From Panax quinquefolius (taxonomy: Eukaryota; Streptophyta; Magnoliopsida; Apiales; Araliaceae), in the NCBI GenBank assembly GCA_020205615.1, contig CM035166.1, positions 81,955,135-82,019,134 on the forward strand: a stretch of 64,000 nt of DNA, read 5' to 3'. Below, piece by piece: positions 33,008-43,885 of this stretch. A program made the translations under genes and the position numbers. Below the pieces are notes generated by a model. That model made no database searches, had not been told where the DNA came from, and was given only the letters and a program-made list of their open reading frames with translations. Position 1 is the stretch's first letter. The number at the start of each line of letters is the position of its first letter.

Positions 33008-34670
33008 TGTGACGCCCCCAAAATTAGGTATACAACACCTATTCAGAGTCGCCAAATACATGGTATAGAATACAAATACAATCTTTAACATACAACAAGA
33101 GAGCTGTGAGTTTAAATACAAATACTATCTTCTAGACAATATCCACTCTCTGAATAAGTCCTCATTACATTTATTGTCACACTATTTAACAGAATAGTGA
33201 GGACTACTAGCTAATACTATCATCCGAACCATCACTCCGTTCCCCGACTCGTCCCAGCTATGATCTCATTTCCTGAAGAGAACAGTGAAAGAAAGGGTGA
33301 GCTCAACTAGCCCAGTAAGAAATATTATGACTAAGATAATGCAGAATAAATTATCATTAGCCTTAAACAGTGTTAAACTGATACAATATAACAAACATCA
33401 AGTTTAACTGTAGCGGAAACAAACAATCCATTAGAGGAGTCAAGTAGAGAATAAAATCTACTATCTTCTATGATTTAAAAGGTTTTTCATGACTTTTATC
33501 GCTGAGACTCAGCTTAATAAATAACCCACATCATCGAATCACCCCTGCACTACGGCCAAGGATATTCTTTAGTATCACGACCACAATTATCCATGCACTA
33601 CGGGCCAAGAATATTTGTGTATTCATTAATGGTCATGATCATGCCAACAACTGTCCATCAATGCACTACGGTCCAATGAGGACTTTTACCACATCATTTG
33701 TAACATTATGGTCATGATTACACCGAATAATCCCTGGTCATAATCATACCAAGTCCATCAATGCACTACAGGCCACATATGACTTTCAAAAAAATAACAT
33801 GAGGATTATGACAATGATATAAGAATTCAATAAAACAAGTTCAAGAATTAACTTATTCAGGAACTAATAACATCCAAATTGTCAACATGATACTGCTTTG
33901 TAGAGTAAAATTCAAGAATGATCAGAAGAATATTTCCAGGAAAAGATACTGGATGAAGCGCAAATATCAAGAATATTCCACTAATTTCATGGAGTATAGA
34001 AGTCTAAACTTTAACCAACTGAGTATAATAAAGAATGGAATAACAACGAAATCACCATGCATGCGGTACAGCATAGGCGGAGTTATTCAACAGAATAATA
34101 CTAACGGAACCGGTCGAGGCAAAATTACATGCAAGCGAGGATGTTCCAACGTAATAATAAAGAATGGAATAACAACGAAATCACCATGTATGCGATTGCA
34201 GATGCATAGGCGAGTTATTCAATGAGAATACTAATAAGGACGGAATCGAGTTTGGCGTAAAAGCGCATGCATGAGACGGGATATTCCAGCAGAATAATAA
34301 TAAAAAGCGGAACCGGTCCCACGTAAAAGCATCTGAGCGAGGATATTCCAATGAGAATAATAAAGGCGGAATCGGTCCGGCGTAAAAGCGCATGTGAGCA
34401 GGATATTCTAACGAGAATAATAAAGGCGGAATAATAGAAGAATGTCACCAAGTATAGGGTAGGCCAGATATATACGAGTTATTCTAACAGAATAATAAGA
34501 AATGGAATAACAACAGTTCTCTTCATGAATAAGAAAGAATAACACCCCTTACCGTAAAAGAAACTGAATATAAGAGTAGGGAATTAGCAGAATACTTTTC
34601 TATAGTTTCTCTATAATTTTTCTCTCTGGAGTTTCAGTGAATTCGTAAGAAATAATGAAGGAATGAGCTT

Positions 34671-34680
34671 CTATTTATAG
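34671..34680 (-). promoter_or_regulatory. LTR TATA box (solo LTR)
   Basis: Sense-strand CTATAAATAG followed by AAGCTCATTC, identical to the boxes in the sister LTRs. Transcription would run left into the copia gag remainder. Confidence 0.65.
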
Positions 34681-34759
34681 GAGAATGGAAGTGCACTGTT
34701 CATGAACGAAATTATTTTGCAGAATACAAATTCTCAAATTCAATCAACCAAAAATTATA

Positions 34760-34764
<5 letters not shown>

Positions 34765-34801
<37 letters not shown>
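34765..34801. repeat. TA microsatellite inside solo LTR
   Basis: About 18 TA units lie in U3 just upstream of the TATA box. The other LTR copies lack a pure TA run here and have 'ataatatattctatttata' repeats instead, so this is a lineage-specific expansion. Confidence 0.9.
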
Positions 34802-34804
<3 letters not shown>

Positions 34805-35863
34805 ACATGCTATATATCAATATTATATATACCACTAGATTTTTTTCCCTCATAACCAACATCAATCCCCCCCCCCTCCAAACTCACTTTCACTACACTC
34901 TTACACATCACTATCACACTACCACTTTTCCACCATTTTCCACTCACACACACATCACACACCTATCACTTTCACCTATCCTTTTCTCCCACCATATACT
35001 CAATACATACATATATAAATAACTTCCATACGTATACTCTTTCTCCATTTTCAAAAAATCATTTTTCCAACACAAATGGGCCCCACATGTGGGCCCCACT
35101 TTTATTATAAAAATTTTCTACCGAATATTTTGGAAAATGGGTAAATAGGGGTCCATAGAATAAGCAAAACTTCATAAAAATCACCTTAATAATTTTAACA
35201 ACATTTATCACCTTTATTATAATTCACAATATTAATCGACCAGGTCGTTCCCAGGAAAGAGGGGGCTTTCCAATAAGGATTTCTCCTATCATGGCATGTA
35301 ATTAGGTGACCAAACCTCTCATCGATGTAACTTCTAGACATCATTAATATTGCAAATAATAATATTAATAACTTTGTCGTCTCAATTATTGATTTTATCA
35401 ATATAATAAATATCGAAATTAATTGAATCAAATAAGGTGAGATACTATGCAACAATTACTATAGCAATAATTGAAAAAAACTGAATGACTTCTCACGTAA
35501 GCATCAATAATCAATACCGTGTGCTACTATGCAACCACTCGTATTACTGTACTTTTACTACGGAGTAGTTCAACAGTGTCAACGGTAAAACTTCTGTCGT
35601 TATTTTCATAAAAAAATTTTTGTCATTTTCTCAATCCGACAATAATTCTGTTGTGGGGTCCACCAATGATTGCGCCATTGTATGAATATTCTCTGCTAAA
35701 ATGAATATTCCCCGACCAATCGAATATAATATAACAACTTGCATACTTTGCAGAATTTATAAATACTACCCACAACTATAACATTATATTAAATTTATTC
35801 CATAATATTCAAAAATGATAATTATAGAAAATTCATCTTTATTCAAAAAGTTGGGGTCTTACA

Positions 35864-36165
35864 TTAACTCTTTTGTATTCTTTTTCAATCAAAGCACTGG
35901 TTAGCACTTGTTCCACTCTGGATGCAATATTCATGATCTCTTCTTCTTTAGTGGTGAATTCATATATGTCTTTCTCGACAGTCTTTTTTCCTTCAATTTT
36001 GGTTGGAATTTGTACACCTCTTTCAATGGCACACCAAATTTTTATTCCTTGGGATTTGGCATAGATTTTGAATATGTTTTTCCAAGTGGCAAAATTGGTA
36101 CCATCAAATAGTGGAGGTCTAGACATAGACAGTCCTTCCCCGCAACCAGTAGCATTGTAGGCCAT
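35864..36165 (-). pseudogene. Copia gag N-terminus
   Basis: Start at 36165 with MAYNATGCGEGLSMSRPPLF, then DGTNFATWKNIFKIYAKSQG, the classic copia Gag opening (a DUF4219/UBN2-type start). It ends at LIEKEYKRVN at the LTR junction and continues at 33007 on the far side. The ~100 residues are open. The primer-binding site lies 55 bases upstream. Confidence 0.82.
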
Positions 36166-36219
36166 GGATCTACTCTTAGGTATGCATGTATATACTTAAC
36201 AAACAAGTTAAAGAACACT

Positions 36220-36231
36220 GCTTTGATACCA
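36220..36231 (-). other. Copia primer-binding site
   Basis: Sense-strand TGGTATCAAAGC, complementary to initiator-Met tRNA, two bases inside the LTR end TTTCA. This fixes the right-hand LTR as the 5' LTR. Confidence 0.88.
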
Positions 36232-36233
36232 AT

Positions 36234-37199
36234 TGAAAGGTCAATAATAATCTAAAAGGGGGGTTGAATAGATTATTACCAGTTAAAAATTATATTTAGG
36301 CCTTTTTGAATTTTTAGTTATTAATTAGAAGTTTTAACAATTAGCATGCAAGATAATAAAAATTCAATCACAATGCACAGAGATTTATCTGGTTCACAAC
36401 ATACACCCCTTGGTATGTTGCTACATCCAGTCTCAAGTCCCTACTTAGAACTTGAGATCCTATTACTATCAGTAATAAAAACTCATTCAACAGGCGGAGA
36501 AGCCTTTACAAAGTTTTATAGACAAACTTCCAACTATTCAACTATTCTATCTTGGACAGCAAGCTCCCCGCTCCCTCCTCAAGTCTAGTTGTACCACCTT
36601 TTGAGTTTAGTTCTATTCTATGATCTGGTCTTGAAACAACAGCCTCTTCCTCACCTCACAAGTACACTAGAGACCCAACTTCCTGCTGACCTCTCTAAGA
36701 CTCTGGTCTTGGTCAAAGAATTACTTGTCTTTCTCACAGGTACATAAATTAAACTAACTCTAGTCCTTTCTCTGTTTACAAATAAGTTTACAACAATGTG
36801 CTTCTGATTAAGCAAATATATGATATTAAGGCACTTTATAAAGAATTAACAATTCTATAAAATAAAGAGTATTTTTCTATGGATAATATAGAATTATATC
36901 TTAGTTAGTCTTTACCAAGTATTATATGATTTATTTTATGAATCAATATTTGTATAAAAGAATAAATCTAATCAAACAATATTTATCAAGTATAATATCA
37001 GCTAAGCACAAATTGATATAACAAATATTATTGTTTAACTCAAATAATATATAAGAATATTTTATCTATTATGTGAACTTTTATAGATAATGTCACTTAG
37101 TACTATAAGGAATCGTACGGTTCGAATTTCTCTTAATAGAGGTGTATGTCTGTAGCCTTGCAGCGACTAAGTATGACAAAATTTATAATTTTCACAATT

Positions 37200-37203
<4 letters not shown>
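36234..37203 (-). repeat. Copia 5' LTR
   Basis: The left end is TGAAAGGTCAATAATAATC with the 'ggggggttgaatagatta' clause that is characteristic of copia LTR 3' ends and also present at 49340. The proposed right end (sense start TGTCAATTGTG) abuts a TA microsatellite. The left border is firm, the right border tentative. No partner LTR was found. Confidence 0.6.

Positions 37204-37254
<51 letters not shown>
37203..37254. repeat. TA microsatellite at copia boundary
   Basis: About 26 TA units lie directly outside the proposed copia LTR start. The element may have inserted into a TA array. Confidence 0.95.
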
Positions 37255-37256
<2 letters not shown>

Positions 37257-37560
37257 ATAGATCACTACGATTCTCAAATCCGGTTCGGATGACTACTCTT
37301 TTTGGAGCAGTATCTCAGTGTTGTTTTGAGTTATCAAGTGTTGTATCTATTTTATGATATTTATATAAATAATGTCGATAAAAGGTTACTGAAGACTATA
37401 AGGAATCGTACGGAAATTTTCTGTGATAGTTTACTAAATTTGGAGCTTCATTATTTTAATTGTTTGTTCGTTAATGTTAATTACTGCCTATTTTGCAGAT
37501 TTGAGTATATACAATTGTTAAATTATATTGTAAACTTGTTGGTTGTTCATATATTATAGT
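37255..37560 (+). other. Non-coding interval with a duplicated segment
   Basis: The sequence 'ctataaggaatcgtacgg' and ~30 bases before it occur both at about 37395-37413 here and at 37103-37120 inside the proposed copia LTR. Nothing else is recognised. An 85-residue open frame has no recognisable motif and is rich in Tyr/Leu from AT content. Confidence 0.4.
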
Positions 37561-38290
37561 TGATTAATTGATTAAGTGTCATATTTGTTAAATCCGACAG
37601 AATTCCCAACGGAATTCTGTTAGAACTCAGTAATTGCACATTCTTTTTAAATAAATTAAATCATGACATATAATACAAATTAAATTAAATTAAATAAACT
37701 TTTGACTTAATTTAATTTAAGATAATAAAATTTAAATAAATTAATTAATATTAAATTATATAATATAATATAATATAATATAATATAATATAATCAAAAC
37801 TTAAATTAAATTTAAAATAAAGTAAAATAAAATTAATTTGGTCGATTTAATTTAATATAATTATATTGAACTTAATTAAATTTAATTAATTTAACATAAT
37901 ACAATTTAAATAAATTAAATTATATAATATAATATAATATAAATTAAAATAATTTAAAATAAAGTAAAATAAATTAAATTAAATTAAATTAAATTAAATT
38001 AAAATAAAATAAAATAAATAATTTTATTGAAAATAAAATAAAATAAATATATGATTTAATTTAAGATAATACAAATTAAATTCAATTCAATTCAATAAAA
38101 ATTGAATTAATTTAATTTAAATTAATATAATACAAAATAAATACAATTAAACTGAGTAGCACTTACTTAGTTAAATAAAATCAAAATTAAATAAAATACA
38201 ATTCAATTAAATAAAATACAATTAAATACAATTAATAACTAAGTAGCATTTATTTAGGTGGGATGCAATACAATTAAATAAAATTAAATG
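37561..38290. repeat. AT-rich low-complexity tract
   Basis: About 700 bases consist almost wholly of TAATA, AATTA and AAATAA units with very little G or C. They include runs of TATAA and AATTA in tandem near 37770 and 37980. No gene is possible here. It lies upstream of the CACTA transposase fragment. Confidence 0.85.
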
Positions 38291-38729
38291 GAGGTGTCAA
38301 CTTAGAAACCCGTTCGACATACATGCTTTGGAGGTATCAACTTAGAAACCCATTCGACATTCACTCATTAGGAGTGAATGCTTGAATAATCCGATTTGGG
38401 ATCATTCATTGGATGTTATGTCTCTCACTTAGGTCGGTGCCAATGCACAGGGTACGTTTTTATAAATTTTGAGGAACTTTCTACTGGTGTCTCTACATAT
38501 TCTCCGAGTGCATACTTAGACTAAGTTTTCTTGGTCTATTTCGTGTACTTGGAGACCATGGGTAGGTGCTGCTGAAAATTTCTGAAAGTAGTAGAAACGT
38601 GCTTAAGATTGGCACTAGTGAGGAGACGCATCCAAGAACGGGATAGAAGCCTAACCCCTTTAGAGTGGAGATATAAACAAGGTAAACTAAATTCATGTTT
38701 GGACCACATTCATAATTATTCTTGATCTA
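38291..38729 (+). mobile_element. CACTA upstream region
   Basis: This directly precedes the transposase fragment and contains two copies of 'caacttagaaacccgttcga' about 40 bases apart (38297 and 38338). Its content suits the 5' part of a CACTA element, but no terminal CACTA repeat is present, so the left boundary is unknown. Confidence 0.4.
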
Positions 38730-39849
38730 ATGGGGTATTTTCTTCAATTCAAGATGGATGCCGACCAGAGTTGGATGTACCGTAGGATAAAGATTGATGG
38801 GAAGGGATTAGTTGATGCGTACCGTGACGGGGTGTCTAATTTTATGAACAAAGCAATAAAACATGCTGATGATCTGAACGGAAAGATGAGATGCCCGTGT
38901 CTCAAGTGTAAGAACATGATATGGAAGACTTCTGATGAAGTGAAATTTGACTTATATTCACGTGGGTTTAATGATGGGTATTCGGTATGAATTCATCACG
39001 GGGAATCAGTTAAGTTTATCGATCTGTCAGACAGTACTGTAGACCAGTCAGATAACTATGATGTCGTGTAGATTTTGGTAGATGCATATGGCCCTAAGAA
39101 TATTGACTGGGCTAAAAATTAGCCTGCGTCAAGCAGTGCTGATCAACAAAATCCAAATGATTCAGCAGCTGCCTTCTACAAGATGCTATCTGAATCAGGG
39201 ACCTCATTGTATCCTGAACACGACAAGCACACTAGGCTTTCTGCAGTAACGAAGCTTTTACACTACAAGAATGAGCATGACTGCAGTGAGAGAGGATTCA
39301 ATGATTTGATTGCTATTTTCAGGGAGTTCTTACCTAAGGATAATACCCTGCCCGCGAGTTACTATGAAGTGAAGAAGATGGTTAAGGGGTTGAATCTCGG
39401 GTATGAGAAGATCGATGCTTGTGAGCGGAACTGTATGTTATACTATGGGGAGGACAAAGATAAGGTGCATTGTGATATATGCAATTTGCCTTGGTACAAA
39501 ATCACAAAACGTTGGGGGAAGAAGAAACATGTTCCGAAGAAGATATTACGGTACTTTCCTCTTGTGCCGAGGTTGCAGCGGTTATTCATGTCTTCTTCAG
39601 ACATCGCACCCGGTATCGTTGGCATAGCAGACAGAGGGGGACGATCCCCGGGTCATTTTACTCACCTAGTAGATGGAGATGAGTGGAAGAATTTTGATGC
39701 TAATTTTCCATAATTTGTCAACGATGTTAGGAATGTCAGGCTTGGCATGGCTACAGATGGATTTTGTCCATTTAATAAATTTAGTCAGCCATACTCTGTT
39801 TGGCCAGTTATTATGGTAGCTTACAATCTTCCACCGTCAATGTGCATGG
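38730..39849 (+). pseudogene. CACTA (En/Spm, TNPD-type) transposase N-terminal part
   Basis: One plus-strand frame runs through the interval with four stops (about 38988 TGA, 39069 TAG, 39118 TAG, 39711 TAA). The first part (natural start probably MDADQSWMYRR at 38754) is the transposase-associated domain, with MRCPCLKCKNMIWKTSDEV and LYSRGFNDGY. The second is the start of the TNPD transposase (Transposase_21-type): NCMLYYGEDKDKVHCDICNL, PKKILRYFPLVPRLQRLFMS and, after the last stop, RNVRLGMATDGFCPFNKF. It ends at NLPPSMCM, where LTR sequence cuts it off. Catalytic regions further on are missing. Confidence 0.85.
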
Positions 39850-41290
39850 ATACGTGAATAGTGTCGTATTTGTGAATAGTATCGTATACGTGAATAATGT
39901 CTTATACGTGAATAGTAACCCCAACACAAAAAGGTAGAAATTCCACAATAAAGTTCATATCAATATTTTGACATAATGATATTGAAGAAAATAATATCAT
40001 TTACGAAGAAAATAACATCCCTTACCTCAAAAGAACAGTACTTCTGACTGGAATATCGGATGTAATGCCAAAGGAAACTTGCACTGATTAGCAACTCTCA
40101 AAGTATCTAAATACTCACAAAATACGCTCGATAATATATAGAGAGAGAAAACTTGTTTCTGGTGTGATTTTCAATTCTAACTAAACACCCTATTTATAGG
40201 AAAATGCTAGAACGCCAAAGCAGACTAAATTAATAAAATAATATTATAATTTTTTCTTTTCTACGCACACCTTTGAACACAAGCTAACAAGCTATCTTTG
40301 AAAAAAAATCTCAGCACATGTTTTCATAAAAAACAAAAGTAGGTCCCACCCATAATTTTAATAAAAACATTTATTTCTGCAACTTCAATAATTCATAATA
40401 AATAGCCCTTTATCAGAAAACTACGAATCTTATGTCCATTCCATAGGAAATTAAATTCTCTACAACTTTGTAGATCTAAGGTTTTTCAAATTCCAAACGA
40501 AAAATGACCGAAATCCACATATAGACGATTTTCAACACCTCTATTCCGCCAAAAATACTGATAAAATACCTCAACATTAATTCCTTCATTTATATCCACA
40601 TAAAATAAATATATCCCTCATTTATATCCACATAAAATAAATATATCATTATCATATAAATCAATAATTAATTATTCACAAATAATATTACTGAGAATCA
40701 CAATTATAATGACGGTCGTTCCAGGAAAGAAGGGGGCTTTCCGATAAGGATTTTTCCTTATTGGCGCGCAATTAGGTGACCAAACCCCTTTTCTAGATAG
40801 AACTTCCTTAGACATTGCCAATAATGTTATATAATAATATTATTAAAATAATATGAATTATTGATCTGATAATGGAAAATACTGTGCAGTGTTGAAACAA
40901 TAACAATATAAAATATCAACGCAGCAATTATTGAATCAATAAAATAAAATATTGAACAATAATTCTTTGTAACAATTATTGAGTAGTGCCTTCTTTACGT
41001 AAGAATCAATAATTCAAAATATTGTTATGCAATCTGGTAACTTCTTTGTGCAACCATGCGTATTATTATATTTTAACCCAAGGGTATTCAACAAAGTGTT
41101 ACTGAATGATAACAACTCTGCAGTTATTTATAAAACTCACACTTGTCATTTTCTTCATCCGACCATTTTTTAGTTATGGGGCCCACAAATGGGCTGCTTG
41201 GCAGGTAAATACGAATATTCTCCGACAATAAGAATATTCCACGACCAAACGAATATTCCCCGAAAATAATGAATATTCCCCGACAACAAG
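39850..41290 (-). repeat. Truncated chromovirus LTR, leftward copy
   Basis: This belongs to the LTR family but is a distinct subtype. It has a GTGAATAGT minisatellite at its left end, a TATA box at 40190-40199 and the conserved U3 block (about 40710-40800). It lacks the ~135 bases of the U3 terminus and the whole left end. It forms the left arm of an inverted repeat with 41430-42390. Confidence 0.8.
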
Positions 41291-42412
41291 TGTAAGACCC
41301 CAACTTTTTATAAATTAAATTGAATTTTCTCTAATTATTATTGTGAATAATAAGGTGTTAATTTGATATAATGCTTTGGTTATGGGTGAAATGTGCAATT
41401 TTTGCAAAATAAGTAAGTGGTTATAAAATATTCAATATTTTCGGGAAATTTTCGTTTGGTCATGGAATATTCTTATTGCCGGGGAATATTCGTATGATTT
41501 GTAGACCATTTTAGGGCCCATAACGAAAAAAGCGGTGGGATGAAGAAAATGACAAGTGTGAGTTTTTATAAATAACGTAGCGTTGTTATTGTTAACTTTG
41601 TTGGAATACCCGGTGGTTAAAATATAATGTCTGGCATGGTTGCGAAGAAGCTTTACAGTATTGCACATTATTTTTGAATTATTGATTCTTACGTAAGAAG
41701 GCACTACTCAATAATTGTTACAATAATTTTTATTAAATTATTTTATTTTATTGATTCAATAATTGATCGTTGATATTTTATATTATTGTTGTTTTGATAA
41801 TTATCTTTGCCTGATATCTCTATTATCAGATCAATAATTCATATTATTTGAATAATATTGTTAGATTACATTATTGGCAATGTCTAAGGAAGTTCTGTTT
41901 AGGAAAGAAGTTTGGTCACCTAATTGCGCGCCAATAAGGAGAAATCTTTATCGGAAAGCCCCCTTTTTCTTGGGAACGATCTGGTTGTCATAATTGAGAT
42001 GCTATAATATTATTTGTGAATAATTAATTATTGATTTATATGATGAGGAAATATTTATTTTATGTGGATATAAATGATGGATATATTTTATGTGGACATA
42101 AATGAAGGAATTAATGCTGAGGTATTTTATCAGTATTTTGTCAGAATGGAGGTTTTGAAAATCGTCTGTATGTGGATTTTGGTCATTTTTCGTTTAGAAT
42201 TTGGAAAAACTTAGATCTACAAAGTTGTAGAGAATTTAATTTCCTATGGAATGGACATAAAATTCATATTTTTCTGATAAAAGGACTATTTATTAGGAAT
42301 TATTGAAGTTTCGGAAATAAATATTTTTATTAAAAATATGGTGGGCCCCACTTTTGGTTGGTGAGAAATGAAATGTGCTGGAATTTATTTTCAAAAGTGG
42401 TGGGCGTGAATA
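41291..42412 (+). repeat. Truncated chromovirus LTR, rightward copy
   Basis: It starts with the intact LTR terminus TGTAAGACCCCAAC and runs right through U3 and the conserved block, in inverted orientation to 39850-41290. It stops near 42412 before the TATA box region and joins a Tat pol C-terminus. Shared clauses with the left arm include 'atgaagaaaatgacaagtgt' and 'agttgtagagaatttaattt'. Confidence 0.8.
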
Positions 42413-42544
42413 GCTCCAAACTGGGAAGGCTCCTTTTTTGTCAAAGAGGTATTGACAGGAGGAGCTCTCAGATTACAAAAGATGGATGACGATGAATTTC
42501 CACAACTCATCAGCTCGGACATCGTGAAACGGTACTATGTCTGA
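42413..42544 (+). pseudogene. Tat pol C-terminal tail
   Basis: A plus-strand frame gives GSFFVKEVLTGGALRLQKMD, then QLISSDIVKRYYV and a stop at 42542-42544. This is the typical last ~40 residues of a Tat-lineage integrase (GGAL...NSDAVKRYYV). Too short for automatic ORF finding, it marks the 3' end of a second Tat element, in the opposite orientation to the one at 10841. Everything upstream is replaced by the chromovirus LTR. Confidence 0.8.
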
Positions 42545-43440
42545 AGTTATCAGCAAACCAGCATCCTGGTTTTGGATCACCAGATCTCCAGTAAATTCAA
42601 GTTTTCAAAACCTTTCACTACATACAACCTTTCTTCACATCCGTTTGCCCCATCAGGGACAAACATACCATTCAACCAGCAGCCTGGTTTTGGATCATCA
42701 GATCCATCACTCAACTCGGGTTTTTTCAAAACCTCTCACACTTTTAGTTTTTTCCCAATAAGGATTAAATATTTCACACCTTCAGTTTGTCCCACCAGGG
42801 ATCAAACTTTTCATCTCTGCAGTTTGTCCTGTACATGGGGTGAACTACGAGACTGATCTCCCAATCATGGGAGATGCGTGGCGACCATTTTATAGTGCGG
42901 TCTCACCACAGAAAAAACAAAAACAAACACATCTCTACACCCTTTTACCACATACACCTTTGAACCTTTTCAGACCACGTTCAAACTACGCAGACCTGAT
43001 CTCCCTTCTCAATGGGAGTACGTAGGCAACCATCCATGGTTCGGTCTCACCCCCTACCAAAATACAAAAATTTGTCAATGTTACTGGGATCATCCTTCAA
43101 ACCACACTTCATCGGTTTAGACCAAAGGGATGGAACTACCTAATCTCCCCACACCAATGGGAGAACCGACGACCATCTAAGCTGTGGTTGAATCCTCAAA
43201 GAGAAACACCAATCTATAAGAGATGGAACTACCTGGACTCCCCAATACAAAGGATTATCGGCAACCATCTGTGGGGCGGTCAACCTCGGAGAGGAAAGCC
43301 ACACTCCTCTCCATCACCACATACAGAAACCAGTCCCAAGACACCAAAAGGTAGGGAATACACACAAATCAATGATCCATTCTAAAAAATCCTGAGACAT
43401 CTCAATGTCCATCCATCAAGGGGGAGTTCAGAATACATCA
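42545..43440 (+). repeat. Tat 3' region with two sets of internal repeats
   Basis: Set one: ACCAGC.[A/G]CCTGGTTTTGGATCA at 42556 and 42675, each followed by similar text ('caaaacct', 'tttg[t/c]cc...cagggA'). Set two: four units spaced 100-145 bases apart at about 42840, 42985, 43130 and 43225. Each is built as GAACTAC, CTCCC, a short loop, GGGAG, GGCAACCAT, CGGTCTCACC. The first has a perfect 8-base stem (42856-42863 with 42868-42875). Open frames here are by-products of base composition. Confidence 0.65.
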
Positions 43441-43615
43441 AGATCACAAGCCCTGGAGAAACAGGAAAATATCAAGCAAGTAACAAGGCATAACTAAAAG
43501 GGAAGTGAATCAAAATATATTTTCCTGCCATATATAATACTGTTTGATATATTAAATATGTACTGTACATGACAAAAATGGCTAAGCTAGTCTGTGCAGG
43601 AAAATCCAAACTCAT
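43441..43615. other. Non-coding spacer
   Basis: Nothing is recognised. It is AT-rich and lies between the Tat repeats and the antisense ORF stop. Confidence 0.35.
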
Positions 43616-43875
43616 CTACAAATCAGTGTATATCTGCGCTATCAAATCCAACATGGCATCCCACTCAGAAGAAGGGGGTAACTCTGTGAGCTCCTGCCCA
43701 ATGGTATCAACACGAGCCAAGAGGTCCACATCCATTTGCATGGTGACACTATGCTCATCAATAAATGTGATCATCTCTGCAATGATATCAGTAGTTGGGA
43801 CCTCAATGTAGTGCTATCTGCAATAACGACATTTCGGGCAGATATAGTGCCATCCCGCTCAGTAATAACTGCATC
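43616..43875 (-). pseudogene. Possible antisense ORF downstream of Tat pol
   Basis: The minus strand encodes VPTTDIIAEMITFIDEHSV, MQMDVDLLARVDTIGQELTE and LPPSSEWDAMLDLIAQIYTD, then TAG at 43616-43618. Upstream, after a frameshift near 43790, another frame continues with ITERDGTISARNVVIADST. It has protein-like, non-repetitive composition. Tat relatives such as RIRE2 and Grande are known to carry an antisense gene in this place. I do not recognise the product. The 5' part is cut by LTR sequence near 43880. Confidence 0.45.
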
Positions 43876-43885
43876 TCTTGATGAT

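Larger units (their letters stand above)
33008..35863 (-). repeat. Solo chromovirus LTR inserted in copia gag
   Basis: A complete LTR (TGTGACGCCCCC...GGGGTCTTACA, 2856 bases) sits alone inside the copia gag. Left flank CTAAC and right flank TTAAC are a 5-base target duplication with one mismatch. The gag protein resumes on the other side. No chromovirus internal sequence is attached, so it arose by LTR-LTR recombination. It has the degenerate hairpin repeats (34020-34500) and a TA microsatellite (34765-34801) in U3. Confidence 0.88.
28087..37203 (-). mobile_element. Ty1/copia element interrupted by a solo chromovirus LTR
   Basis: Order on the minus strand: 5' LTR (about 37203-36234), initiator-Met primer site, gag split by a 2.86 kb LTR, zinc knuckle, coiled coil, second knuckle, protease, integrase, reverse transcriptase, RNase H. 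Protease and integrase before reverse transcriptase is the copia order. The motifs suit the SIRE/Tork branch. No polypurine tract or 3' LTR was found left of 28087, so the element is 3'-truncated. Pol is largely colinear, but holds several stops and lost catalytic residues. Confidence 0.8.

Noticed and set aside
37302..37559. 85-residue plus-strand ORF
   Set aside because: It is rich in Tyr/Leu/Asn from AT bias, overlaps a duplicated non-coding segment and has no family signature.
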